Origin: Janthinobacterium sp. GW456P
Lineage (GTDB): Bacteria > Pseudomonadota > Gammaproteobacteria > Burkholderiales > Burkholderiaceae_D
NCBI RefSeq assembly: GCF_002127655.1
Contig: NZ_NEHB01000021.1
Span: forward strand, 23,132-87,131
Reading direction: 5' to 3'
DNA: 64,000 nt
Positions 15,718 through 23,546 of this stretch are shown here, in pieces. The position numbers and the translations under genes are program-made. A model generated the notes under the pieces. The model worked only from the letters and a program-made list of their open reading frames with translations. It had not been told where the DNA came from and did not search any database. Position 1 is the first letter of the stretch. Each line of letters starts with the position of its first letter.

Positions 15718-16767
15718 CTAGCGCAGAAAATAGATTGCGACAGGAGTTGCCATCACCCATATAGCCAGTAGAGCGGTGCGCATATTGAGGCGTGAGCGCA
15801 GGCTGGCGATTGATTGCTCAGCCTGCGAACCAGCTTGATTAGATGCGGTTCTAAGGTGTTCCAGCTCCTCTTGCTGTGCCGCGATGTGCTGCTGAAGGGC
15901 CTTGATTTCTTGCTGCCGCGATTGCGAAGACTGTTCCAAGTATTCCAGCAAGTTGGCAAAGGTGGTTTGTTGGGCATGCTGATCCTGGAGCCGTAGCTTC
16001 AATTCCTGGGTTTCTGCTAGAGTCCGAGAGTCCGCATGAACCAGCCCTTTGCCGAGCGCTTCGAGTTCGAGCTGCTGTGCAAGGGACTGTTTCTGAAGGC
16101 TCGACAGGTCTGCTTGCTGCCGCTCGGATTCTTGCTGTAATGTGCCGACCGTTTCGGCAAGAGTATGGTAAAGGTCTACCTGCTCTTTGACAGCCTGCCC
16201 TAGATCATCGGTCTGATCCAGCAAGAGGCTGATTTTGGTATCGTGCCCGCCGAGCGTTCTCCCCATCTGATCTTGCTTTCGGAGCAAATCCTCCTGCTCC
16301 TTCAATTGCTTGATGACGGATAGTACTTCAGTGCGTGCCAGCTCGGACAACTCCTCCTCAGAAGCGCTGCGCAGGCGCATTTCCAGTTCCCGCACCACGG
16401 TGCGGTTGGCGGCGATGTTGCTTACCCCCAAGGTAAAGAGATATTTGGTGACATCGGCAAGCCGTTTTTGCATTTCAAAAGACAGCTTCTGAGCCTTAGT
16501 GCCCGATGTGACTGCGTCAGCCAGTGCAATACCCGCCTGCTGAAGCCCCTCAATGGCGGCTTTTTTCTTGTCGGTAAAAAAACCTCGGTCTGCTGATTGC
16601 TCGCGTGCTTTTTTCGCACTGGTCTCGGCGAGTTCCGCATCGGCGAGCGCTTTTTTCACTCCCTCATCCAGTTCATTGAGTTTCCCGATCTGGGCCTGAA
16701 TGAGTTCAGGCAGCCTGTTGTCGTCGCGCTGTATTTCCGGATAAGCAGTCATATTAATTAGCCCCAT
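15718..16767 (-). CDS. coiled-coil protein with C-terminal membrane anchor
   Basis: A 349-residue protein of no family I can name. Residues 15-75 and about 130-320 are rich in Glu, Gln, Leu, Lys and Ala with heptad spacing (EEELSELARTEVLSVIKQLK; EQSSQSRQQEIKALQQHIAA), as in long coiled coils. The last 20 residues (RTALLAIWVMATPVAIYFLR) form one membrane helix, so this is a tail-anchored rod facing the cytoplasm. Its first ATG overlaps the stop of the upstream gene by 10 bases (ATGGGGCTAA); a second Met five codons on (16752) is an alternative start. It ends 54 bases before the left tRNA-Phe repeat. It probably forms a complex with the 500-residue protein. Confidence 0.8.
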   Translation of the reverse strand: MGLINMTAYPEIQRDDNRLPELIQAQIGKLNELDEGVKKALADAELAETSAKKAREQSADRGFFTDKKKAAIEGLQQAGIALADAVTSGTKAQKLSFEMQKRLADVTKYLFTLGVSNIAANRTVVRELEMRLRSASEEELSELARTEVLSVIKQLKEQEDLLRKQDQMGRTLGGHDTKISLLLDQTDDLGQAVKEQVDLYHTLAETVGTLQQESERQQADLSSLQKQSLAQQLELEALGKGLVHADSRTLAETQELKLRLQDQHAQQTTFANLLEYLEQSSQSRQQEIKALQQHIAAQQEELEHLRTASNQAGSQAEQSIASLRSRLNMRTALLAIWVMATPVAIYFLR

Positions 16768-18260
16768 TTAAGGAGCTGGTGAATGTCGTCAATAAGTCCA
16801 GGGTTGTTGGCTTCAATGCCGGTTCGCATCGTCCCGATCCGCTGCAGGGACGAGCGATTCTCTTTCCATGCACGTGCAAAGATGTCCATGGACTGGGACA
16901 TGATTTGTTCGGCCTCCCGTAGGCAGGTTTCGGTGTGCGTAGCGGTTTGCCACATGTCGGCCTGCAGATAGGCGACCTTGGCATTGGCCCAGTGCAGTTG
17001 CTGGCTCAGCACCGCGATGCGCTCATCACGTGCCCGGCTCCTTTGTGCGCCCATCGATACGTCGGAGTACACCGCGACCGTAAAGCGGCCAATCCCCACG
17101 AAGTTCACGCGCAGTAGCAGCTGTGCGCCAAATTGTCCCCAGTTGCCGCCAGATTTCAGTGCGGCGCGAATGGCCGCATCAGCAAGGTCCACGGCCGTAA
17201 AGGTACCGGTGGCGATAGTGAGCATCCGTGCGATGGTGCGATTTTTCCAAGGCAGCGTCTTTTTCCATTCGATGTCCTGGAACGATTTTTTGGCTTTTAC
17301 CTCCGTCACCAGGCGGCTAATGAAATAAAAGGCACGTACCAGCACTTCGTTGATCAACACAGGCACTGCCTGGCGTTTTACTTCGTGCAAGACGGCCAAT
17401 TCAGCGCGCAGATCGAATCGCTCGTTTACAAAAATCTCCTTAAGTTTTTTTGGCAGGCCCGTCTTGTCCAAGCTTGGAATGGTTGAGAGCTCCTTGAGCA
17501 AAGACACCATAGGTCCGGGGATGCCCATGCCTGCGCCGGCCGTCTTGTTGCTGCCAGACATATCGCTGACAAGGTGAAAAAACCAGTTGACTGTGCCGCA
17601 AAAGATCTTCGAGGGAATGTCAGAGCCGATCAGTTTCAACCCATTTTCATCAATGTCGATGGGCAGGAAGGTGCCCTCACTATTTTGGAAATATCCTGTC
17701 TTGGTAAACTGTGTCAGGATAGAAAAGAACAGGCCGATTGGCGTCGGATGGTGAGCCAAGTCATCAAGGTGATGACTTCTGGCCGAGATTTTTGCGTTTT
17801 GGTTTTTCCAGATGTTGTCGGTTGGGAGCGGAAACTTCTTTTCCAAGAATTCGATGGCGCCATCCAGGCGTTCGCCTTTGTAGCCTTGCGCCTTGGCACT
17901 CTTCATGACGAAGTCGTTAACCGCATGATTACTCCAGGCTTTGCCACGCTCGAAGCTGAATTCGCCTACCCAAAACACATCTATCAGTCCCGCCAGCAAG
18001 CCGCTTCCAACGGCCACCCTGTTATCAATGTGGTCTGCATGGTTGGTCAGGCGGTCAATCTGCTGGTCCAGCTCATCGATCCGATCTTGTGTGGACTGCA
18101 TCTCACGTTGAACGTGGTTCAAGCCAGCGAGAATGTCGTCGGATGCTGATCGCCCAGAAGACGGCGCGGTCGCGCAGAAATCGAATACGACCTCAATGCT
18201 GTCATCAACGACCTTGAAGGCGGGAAGATCCAGTCGGAGTTCGTTCGATTCGTGAAGCAT
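16758..18260 (-). CDS. large uncharacterised protein of a two-gene cassette
   Basis: A 500-residue protein. A coiled-coil stretch (about 45-80: VQREMQSTQDRIDELDQQID) precedes a Gly-rich hydrophobic segment (about 82-100: VAVGSGLLAGLIDVFWVGEF). Then come ERGKAWSNHAVNDF, KAQGYKGERLDGAIEFLEKKF, and a striking motif HHLDDLAHHPTPIGLFFSIL (about 168-188). Another possible membrane-associated segment is FCGTVNWFFHLVSDMSG, followed by the Gly/Pro loop AGAGMGIPGP. From memory, proteins with this HHPTPxGL layout occur in many gut and soil bacteria as hypotheticals; I know no tested function. It is the first gene of a two-gene operon overlapping the tail-anchored coiled-coil gene, inside a cassette flanked by tRNA-Phe repeats. 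Confidence 0.8.
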   Translation of the reverse strand: MLHESNELRLDLPAFKVVDDSIEVVFDFCATAPSSGRSASDDILAGLNHVQREMQSTQDRIDELDQQIDRLTNHADHIDNRVAVGSGLLAGLIDVFWVGEFSFERGKAWSNHAVNDFVMKSAKAQGYKGERLDGAIEFLEKKFPLPTDNIWKNQNAKISARSHHLDDLAHHPTPIGLFFSILTQFTKTGYFQNSEGTFLPIDIDENGLKLIGSDIPSKIFCGTVNWFFHLVSDMSGSNKTAGAGMGIPGPMVSLLKELSTIPSLDKTGLPKKLKEIFVNERFDLRAELAVLHEVKRQAVPVLINEVLVRAFYFISRLVTEVKAKKSFQDIEWKKTLPWKNRTIARMLTIATGTFTAVDLADAAIRAALKSGGNWGQFGAQLLLRVNFVGIGRFTVAVYSDVSMGAQRSRARDERIAVLSQQLHWANAKVAYLQADMWQTATHTETCLREAEQIMSQSMDIFARAWKENRSSLQRIGTMRTGIEANNPGLIDDIHQLLKWG

Positions 18261-18708
18261 GCGGCACCTGTGTTGTTGAGCGTAGGCTTTTCGTTTGCGC
18301 TACCGCCCGCGATGCCGTTCTACCTGGAAATACAATTGTATTGCATCAACATCCGGAGCAGAGAATATACTTTTGCAGCCACAAAACTTTTGCAGCCACC
18401 AAACGTTCCGATGGCCTGCGTCTGCGTGCGTATTCCGCTGAAACTGGACAGCTGTTAAAGGCCAAGCTGGACACTTGGGACGTGGCGGCGCGGGGGAATG
18501 GTGTGGTCTTACACCTGAGGGGATTGTCAAACTGGTCAACGCAGAACAAATGGATGCATGGGCATCTCGGTCATTTGTGGGCAGCACGATGACGAGGCGC
18601 TGGACACTCCGGACGATTGGATGATTCTGGCGGTTTCGCGGAGGGGAGTGTGGTGGGACGCTGGTCGGAAATAGACCGGACGCAAGGACTTTCTACTCTA
18701 CAAACAAA
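18261..18708. other. intergenic region upstream of the two-gene cassette operon
   Basis: No gene is supported. The region should hold the promoter of the minus-strand operon. Short frames here overlap on both strands and none reads like a protein. Confidence 0.4.
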
Positions 18709-18734
18709 AACGCCAACCGGTGATGGTTGGCGTT
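18709..18734 (-). terminator. hairpin terminator beyond the tRNA-Phe fragment
   Basis: A perfect ten-base stem AACGCCAACC / GGTTGGCGTT with a six-base loop and, in minus-strand reading, a following TTTTG. It sits 17 bases past the CCA of the tRNA-Phe fragment, as a terminator of a tRNA gene would. Confidence 0.7.
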
Positions 18735-18750
18735 TCGTGAGGCATATTCT

Positions 18751-18805
18751 TGGTGGTCCGGGGCGGAATCGAACCACCGACACAAGGATTTTCAATCCTT
18801 AGCTC
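18751..18805 (-). pseudogene. 3' fragment of tRNA-Phe (GAA)
   Basis: In minus-strand reading GAGCT-AAGGATTGAAAATCCTT gives a complete anticodon stem-loop with anticodon GAA. A variable loop, the T-arm GGTGG-TTCGATT-CCGCC, the acceptor strand CCGGACC and ACCA follow. The D-arm and 5' acceptor strand are missing, so it is not a functional tRNA. Positions 18761-18795 are the right copy of the 35-base direct repeat (left copy 15630-15664). It fits an attachment site created by integration at the anticodon-loop/T-arm region. Confidence 0.8.
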
Positions 18806-18933
18806 GAATGGATATTTTTTGTTGCATTAATTCGTGGTGTAGGTAGGAAACTTTTTGGTAAGGGCATCGTTGGGGGTATTCTTTAATCTACCATCTGTCG
18901 AAATCAGCAGTCCATGCGCTTTGCCAGATATGA

Positions 18934-18949
18934 TTCGAATCCCCCTCTC
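18934..18949 (+). repeat. attR-like copy of the tRNA-Ser 3' end
   Basis: TTCGAATCCCCCTCTC is identical to 7853-7868. It is followed by CCACC-TTCG-GGTGG and T-rich sequence (18957-18985), a hairpin terminator in the same direction, as expected for the original downstream context of tRNA-Ser. This marks the likely right end of the island. Confidence 0.65.
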
Positions 18950-19112
18950 GCAAAAAACCACCTTCGGGTGGCCTTTTGCTTTTGTGCGTGGCGAAGAGAA
19001 GCAGGGCGCCTGCGTGCCCTGCGCGGGGATTTGAAGGGCCGGGCCTACCGGGTCCGGCCGTTTCCGAAACCAACTGCGCGGCAGCTTCGCGCGCCTGCGG
19101 CGCGCGTTCGTG

Positions 19113-19190
19113 GTTCTAATCAGGTTTCGACTGAGTAAGCTTCTACAGCGCCCGATGCATCAGTCCATGTCCAAATGGCTGAGCTGACTC
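19113..19190. repeat. degenerate repeat related to 12510-12588
   Basis: GTTCTAATCAGGTTTCGACT...GCTTCTACAGCGC... aligns with the copy at 12510 and ends in TGTCCAAATGGCTGAGCTGA, a decayed form of the MITE-like right terminus. The rest of 18950-19287 holds no supported gene. Confidence 0.5.
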
Positions 19191-19287
19191 TGGCGCCCCT
19201 GTTAAAACTCCTGAAGCACCAGTGCGTGCCGACCCTGACCCCAGCGCCCAGCCGACCCCAGCGCCTCTGGGGAGTATGTGTATGCGC

Positions 19288-19848
19288 TCAATCAGTCAGC
19301 AGGCTTTTTCGGAGGCGCTTCAATGTCTCCGTAAAGACATCCGTTCGGTCAAAAGCACGGGCCAAAACCAAGGCACCCTGGATACTGCCAACCACTTCTT
19401 CGGCGAGAGCTTGGGCTTCTTGTGGCTTGCGTCCAGTCCGTTCCAGCGCAGCTGCAAGCGCGTCGATCCAGGCAGCGAAGTAATCGCGGATTCTGTCGGC
19501 AAAGCGATCGCGCTCATTTCCAAGTGCGAATACGCCAACGAGACAGACACGGCGGCCAGAGAGGAAGTAACGACCCACATCGTCGAACATGGCCGTGATG
19601 CCTTCTACGGCATCTGAACGTTCATTCAGCGATTCGAAGACATTCCGCTTGAACCAGTCATCAACATGAGCAAGCACGGCCTCAGCCATTTCCTCTTTGC
19701 CGCCCGGGAAAAAGTGATAGATGCTACTCTTCCCTAGTTTCGTACCTTCGGTAATACGAGCCAGGCTCGCTCCTTCGAAACCATAGGTGCGGAACACTTC
19801 CGCCAGCATCGGGATGACATCTTCCCGCTCCGCAATTACTCTAGCCAT
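19288..19848 (-). CDS. TetR/AcrR-family regulator
   Basis: A 186-residue regulator. The N-terminal helix-turn-helix is visible in MLAEVFRTYGFEGASLARIT and KLGKSSIYHFFPGGKEEM (residues 14-52), with the typical GKSSIYHFF recognition helix. The C-terminal ligand domain (GRRVCLVGVFALGNERDRF) is of the TetR_C type seen in regulators of the LmrA/YxaF group. It follows the DUF1348 gene by nine bases on the same strand. A palindrome upstream of that gene is the likely autoregulatory operator. Start at 19848. Confidence 0.88.
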   Translation of the reverse strand: MARVIAEREDVIPMLAEVFRTYGFEGASLARITEGTKLGKSSIYHFFPGGKEEMAEAVLAHVDDWFKRNVFESLNERSDAVEGITAMFDDVGRYFLSGRRVCLVGVFALGNERDRFADRIRDYFAAWIDALAAALERTGRKPQEAQALAEEVVGSIQGALVLARAFDRTDVFTETLKRLRKSLLTD

Positions 19849-19857
19849 TAATCTTCC

Positions 19858-20328
19858 TTAGAACCCGAAATCGCTCAGGCTTGCATAGTCAGCCGGGCGT
19901 GGGCCACTATTGTCCCACAGGAACTTGCGCTCCTCAGGCTTGATCGGATGTTCATTGATGCAAGCATGACGGTGATGCATCAGACCATGTTCATCGAACT
20001 CCCAGTTTTCGTTGCCATAGGCACGATACCACTGACCAGAATCATCATGGTATTCATAGGCGAAACGTACGCCGATACGTGCACCATCGAAGGCCCACAA
20101 CTCTTTGATCAGACGGTAGTCCAACTCGCGCGTCCACTTGCGCTTCAGCAGCGCGATGATGGCTTCGCGGCCTTGAACGAACTCGGCGCGATTGCGCCAC
20201 CAGCTATCTTCGGTGTAGGCGAGGGCGACTTTCTCTGCATCGCGAGTATTCCAGCCATTTTCGGCAAGGCGGACTTTCTCAATTGCTGTTTCGCGGGTGA
20301 AAGGTGGCAGTGGTGGACGGATAGACAT
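19858..20328 (-). CDS. DUF1348 (NTF2/SnoaL-like fold) protein
   Basis: A 156-residue protein. [40 protein letters not shown] and [20 protein letters not shown] are hallmarks of the DUF1348 nuclear-transport-factor-2-like family. Its catalytic role is unknown; such proteins are often induced with TetR partners and may act on small reactive molecules. The start at 20328 follows AAAGGA; a longer frame upstream would run through the operator and is rejected. First gene of a two-gene operon with tetR. Confidence 0.88.
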   Translation of the reverse strand: MSIRPPLPPFTRETAIEKVRLAENGWNTRDAEKVALAYTEDSWWRNRAEFVQGREAIIALLKRKWTRELDYRLIKELWAFDGARIGVRFAYEYHDDSGQWYRAYGNENWEFDEHGLMHHRHACINEHPIKPEERKFLWDNSGPRPADYASLSDFGF

Positions 20329-20346
20329 GGTAATTTTTCCTTTAGT

Positions 20347-20380
20347 GTACTGATCGGAACACAATGTACCGATCAGTACA
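20347..20380. promoter_or_regulatory. palindromic operator of the DUF1348-tetR operon
   Basis: GTACTGATCGG and its exact complement CCGATCAGTAC are 11 bases apart; the right arm also forms TGTACCGATCAGTACA. The spacing and position, 19 bases before the DUF1348 start, are typical of TetR-family operators. Confidence 0.75.
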
Positions 20381-20532
20381 GAGACTTTAGTCCAGTCCCC
20401 CGCACATTGCAAGCGATTTTTTAGGGAAAAGTGGGGCTTACACCGGCCACTACAGGCGATCGTGTTTTTGGCCATGTTGGCAAGAGAAACCTTGCATGTT
20501 CCTCTGCGGTGGTGTGTTTGCTTGCGAGGGCG

Positions 20533-20701
20533 GGGGTCAGGTCCGCCATTTGGACACGGGCTGATACATTGAACACTGCAGAGGCCGGCTCAGTTAGAGC
20601 TACGAACGCACGTCCTCGGCGCGCGATGCCGGCGACAGAAACCTAAAGGCTTTTACGGCACCCCAAGCACCAATCCGTGTCCAAATGACGGATCTGACCC
20701 C
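20533..20701. mobile_element. MITE-like element, copy C
   Basis: Third copy, 169 bases, with both terminal inverted repeats present (27 bases, two mismatches between left and right ends). It lies outside the tRNA-Ser island, between the TetR operon and the DHA2 exporter gene, so the element is not confined to the island. The rest of 20381-20769 holds no supported gene. Confidence 0.85.
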
Positions 20702-20769
20702 GCGTCTGGTATCTGACCCCGGCCCCGATTCCGACCTCCAAGTTCAGGCTGCCGCCAAGGAATTCCTCG

Positions 20770-22209
20770 CTACTCTGGTGTTGCGGGCGCCTGCTTCAGC
20801 ATTAACGATGCAACTGCCGAGACAACGCTGACGATGCCTGCTATCAAGAATGCGAACCGGTAACCTGCAAGTTCGGCCGCCTGGGGGAGTTGCCCGGTGG
20901 CCAGTTGCGTTGCCATTACCGAATGGGCGACTGCACCTAGCACTGCTATGCCCACCGCGCCGCCTAACTGGCGTGCAGTGTTCTGTAGTCCTGCTGCGAG
21001 TCCCGAGTCTTTCCGTGGAACGCCTGCAAGAACTGCTTGCGTGGCACTCATCATCACCAAGCCGTTGCCAGCGCCGACCAGCAATGTAGGCAGCAGAAAT
21101 TCGCTGACCTGCAATGGATGAACAGGTAGCCAATTGAGCCAGATCAGGCCTGCTGCCGACACGAGGCTGCCAATAAAGGGCAACTGTTTAAAGCCAGCGT
21201 CCCGCAAATGGCGTGATGCGATCGATGCGATAGCCAGCGCCGAAGCCATTGGTAGTAAAGCCAGTCCGGTGTCGAGCGGACTGCGCCCGTCAATCCGCTG
21301 CAGCGCCTGCGACAGAAAGAACATAGATACCGTGAGCACCGCGCCGAGGCTCAACACCATAGCCATTCCGACCGTTACGTTTCGCAGGCGAAATATTTCG
21401 AAATTGATCAGGGGCTGAGCCGAACGGCGTTCAGCCGCGATGAAGGCGACGAACATGATCAGCGCGGTAGCCAGGGCACTGAGCACGGTACTGGATATCC
21501 AACCGGCATGTGCCGATTCTGAGATCGCATAGAGAAACGAGGCCAACGCCAGCGTGACAGTGGACGCTCCCAGAACATCCAGCTTCGCCCGGGCGTCGCC
21601 TGTGAGCTGTGGGCGCAGACAGCCGGCAACAACCGCGGCCAAGACGATACCGACAGGTATGTTGACGAACATCACCCAGCGCCAGCTGGCTAGGCTCGTC
21701 AGCAAGCCGCCAATGACCACGCCAAAGGCGGAGCCCATCGCGGCGCAGGCCGCCCACAGGCCGATCGCTCGTTCCTGACTCGCCCCCTTGGGGTGGGCGG
21801 CGACGATGACTGCCAGCGGTGAGGTCGCCAGTATCGACGCGCCCAAACCCTGCACTGCGCGCGATGCCAGCAGCATGCTCCCGGAAGTCGCAAAGCCACC
21901 TGCCAGGCTGGCTCCAGTGAACAGCGTCAGACCCCACAGCAGAAGGCGCCGGCGCCCATAGATGTCGCTGGCGCGTGCAGCGAGCAACATGAAGCCACCC
22001 AGCAACAGCAGGTAGATGTCGACTACCCACTGCAATTGGACAGGTGACAGACCCAGGTCATCGCGCATCGCCGGTAGCGCGACGTTCACGATGGCACCGT
22101 CCACCACGACCATGAAGGCACACACGCAGGCGACGAAGGTAGCGATCCAGGTCGATACGCCACTGCGCAGCAGCGGTGGCGGCATCGCCGGTACGGAAGA
22201 TATAGACAT
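20770..22209 (-). CDS. DHA2-family (EmrB/QacA-type) MFS drug exporter
   Basis: A 479-residue inner-membrane proton antiporter with about 14 hydrophobic segments. The DHA2 hallmarks are FMVVVDGAIVNVALPAM (TM1), the loop ARASDIYGRRRLLLWG between TM2 and TM3, and the antiporter motif C region GSAFGVVIGGLLTSLASWRW in TM5. The start at 22209 (MSISSVP) is chosen because GAGAGGT lies seven bases upstream, whereas the longer frame begins with GTG. The gene is divergent from an AraC regulator 118 bases away, which probably controls it. Substrate cannot be told; toxic organic compounds are likely. Confidence 0.92.
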   Translation of the reverse strand: MSISSVPAMPPPLLRSGVSTWIATFVACVCAFMVVVDGAIVNVALPAMRDDLGLSPVQLQWVVDIYLLLLGGFMLLAARASDIYGRRRLLLWGLTLFTGASLAGGFATSGSMLLASRAVQGLGASILATSPLAVIVAAHPKGASQERAIGLWAACAAMGSAFGVVIGGLLTSLASWRWVMFVNIPVGIVLAAVVAGCLRPQLTGDARAKLDVLGASTVTLALASFLYAISESAHAGWISSTVLSALATALIMFVAFIAAERRSAQPLINFEIFRLRNVTVGMAMVLSLGAVLTVSMFFLSQALQRIDGRSPLDTGLALLPMASALAIASIASRHLRDAGFKQLPFIGSLVSAAGLIWLNWLPVHPLQVSEFLLPTLLVGAGNGLVMMSATQAVLAGVPRKDSGLAAGLQNTARQLGGAVGIAVLGAVAHSVMATQLATGQLPQAAELAGYRFAFLIAGIVSVVSAVASLMLKQAPATPE

Positions 22210-22327
22210 TTGTTGACCTCTCAGCACGATGGCGGCGGCGACTGCCGCCTAAAAGTTTGGTAGGAGCCAAGTATGCTGAACAGTATGAAAAGTCATATAA
22301 CGGTAAATGGACTTAAAATGGTGATAA

Positions 22328-23158
22328 ATGGCCAAACTGAATCCTGAGCATGAGCAACCGGAAGACGACTTCAGCGAGTGGTCGGATGGCCCTCGTCTGA
22401 TCGCGTTGTTGGGGAATGACGATCAGGCCAGCGAGTACCGCCTCGGAACACGCGAGTACGGTTTGCATCATCATCATCGAGGGCAGGTGTTCTGCGTAGA
22501 CGCCGGGCTCATCCATGTGCGGACAGCTCAAGGATCGTGGTTGCTGCCGCCGAACCGCGCCGGCTGGATGCCGCCAGGGGTACCGCATCAAGTACGTGTC
22601 AGCGGTGCTCTTGCCGGCTGGAGCGTGTTCATCACCCCGAAATCTAGTGCGTGCTTGCCGAACCAGCCTTGCGTGATCGGCATCACGGAGGTGTTGCGCG
22701 CATTGGTGCGCCGGGCAGCCGAATGGGACAAGTCCGCTCAGCTGGCACCAGACCAAGAGCACGTCGTTACCGTAATCCTTGACGAAATCCGTCGTGCGCC
22801 GCATGAGTCGCTGCACTTGCCGATGCCGACAAATGCTCGGCTGGAGCGCATCGCTCGGGCGATCCTGGACGATCCAGGTTCGATGCGAACGTTGGAAGCT
22901 TGGGCAGATTGGGGCGCGATGTCGGCTCGAACGCTGCGCCGTCAGATGCAGGCTGAAACAGGCCTGAGCTTTGCTCAATGGCGCCAGCAGGCACAACTCA
23001 CGCACGCCCTGGAAATGCTTGCGCGAGGAGAGTCGGTCACGCATGTTGCCGACACGCTGGGCTATGCCTCACCGAGCAACTTCATCGCCATGTTTCGCCG
23101 TTCCTTCGGCGACTCCCCGGCACGATACTTTGCGGCGCGTTCTGTTGGCGGCAGTTGA
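22328..23158 (+). CDS. AraC-family regulator with cupin sensor
   Basis: A 276-residue activator. The N-terminal cupin part has HHHHRGQVFCVDAGLIHVR and LLPPNRAGWMPPGVPHQV (residues 47-93), and the C-terminal two-helix AraC domain has SARTLRRQMQAETGLSFAQW and VTHVADTLGYASPSNFIAMF, then FRRSFGDSPARYF. This arrangement is shared with NimR-type regulators of drug exporters. It is divergent from the DHA2 gene and probably regulates it. Start at 22328 (ATGGCCAAACTG); no strong ribosome site. Confidence 0.9.
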   Translation: MAKLNPEHEQPEDDFSEWSDGPRLIALLGNDDQASEYRLGTREYGLHHHHRGQVFCVDAGLIHVRTAQGSWLLPPNRAGWMPPGVPHQVRVSGALAGWSVFITPKSSACLPNQPCVIGITEVLRALVRRAAEWDKSAQLAPDQEHVVTVILDEIRRAPHESLHLPMPTNARLERIARAILDDPGSMRTLEAWADWGAMSARTLRRQMQAETGLSFAQWRQQAQLTHALEMLARGESVTHVADTLGYASPSNFIAMFRRSFGDSPARYFAARSVGGS

Positions 23159-23494
23159 AGCATTGGCATCAATCGGCTGCCTCCCATCATTGAGATCGGG
23201 CAGGCACGCGCTTGGACGATGCGTACACGCTGGCAGCATCTTTAAAAACGACAACGGGGATATACATGGCCGCTCCCTGTGATTGAATTGAGTGTGTATT
23301 TCAGCATAATCGCTGCGATACCAGGGTTCAAAATGCAGAAAAAGCTCGAGTTCAAAATGCAGAAAAAGCTCGAGGAAGCGGGCTGTTTGCACGCAACAAG
23401 CAATCCAGCAATCAGGGGCTTGCGCCTGCGCATGTCGGCTTACGCGTTCCGCTAAGCCGACCTACGAAATTGCCGCTTGTCCGCAGCGCAGACG
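23159..23494. other. intergenic region between araC-type gene and aceA
   Basis: No gene is supported. It contains a 24-base tandem duplication at 23327-23374. Confidence 0.5.
23327..23374. repeat. 24-bp perfect tandem duplication
   Basis: TTCAAAATGCAGAAAAAGCT plus CGAG occurs twice in immediate succession in non-coding sequence. It is probably a recent slippage or duplication product. Confidence 0.9.
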
Positions 23495-23525
23495 CAAAAA
23501 AAACCCGCCGAAGCGGGTTTTTTTA
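23495..23525. terminator. bidirectional hairpin terminator after aceA
   Basis: AAACCCGC-CGAA-GCGGGTTT with A and T tracts on both sides, 22 bases beyond the aceA stop codon. It can serve both strands. Confidence 0.85.
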
Positions 23526-23546
23526 TTCCATGAGCAAGCCAAACGC

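Noticed and set aside
18751-18805. A functional tRNA-Phe
   Set aside because: The 5' acceptor strand and D-arm are missing; only the anticodon arm, T-arm and 3' end remain.
23327-23374. Tandem 24-bp repeat as a CRISPR array or integron site
   Set aside because: Only two units without spacers, no cas genes; a simple duplication explains it.
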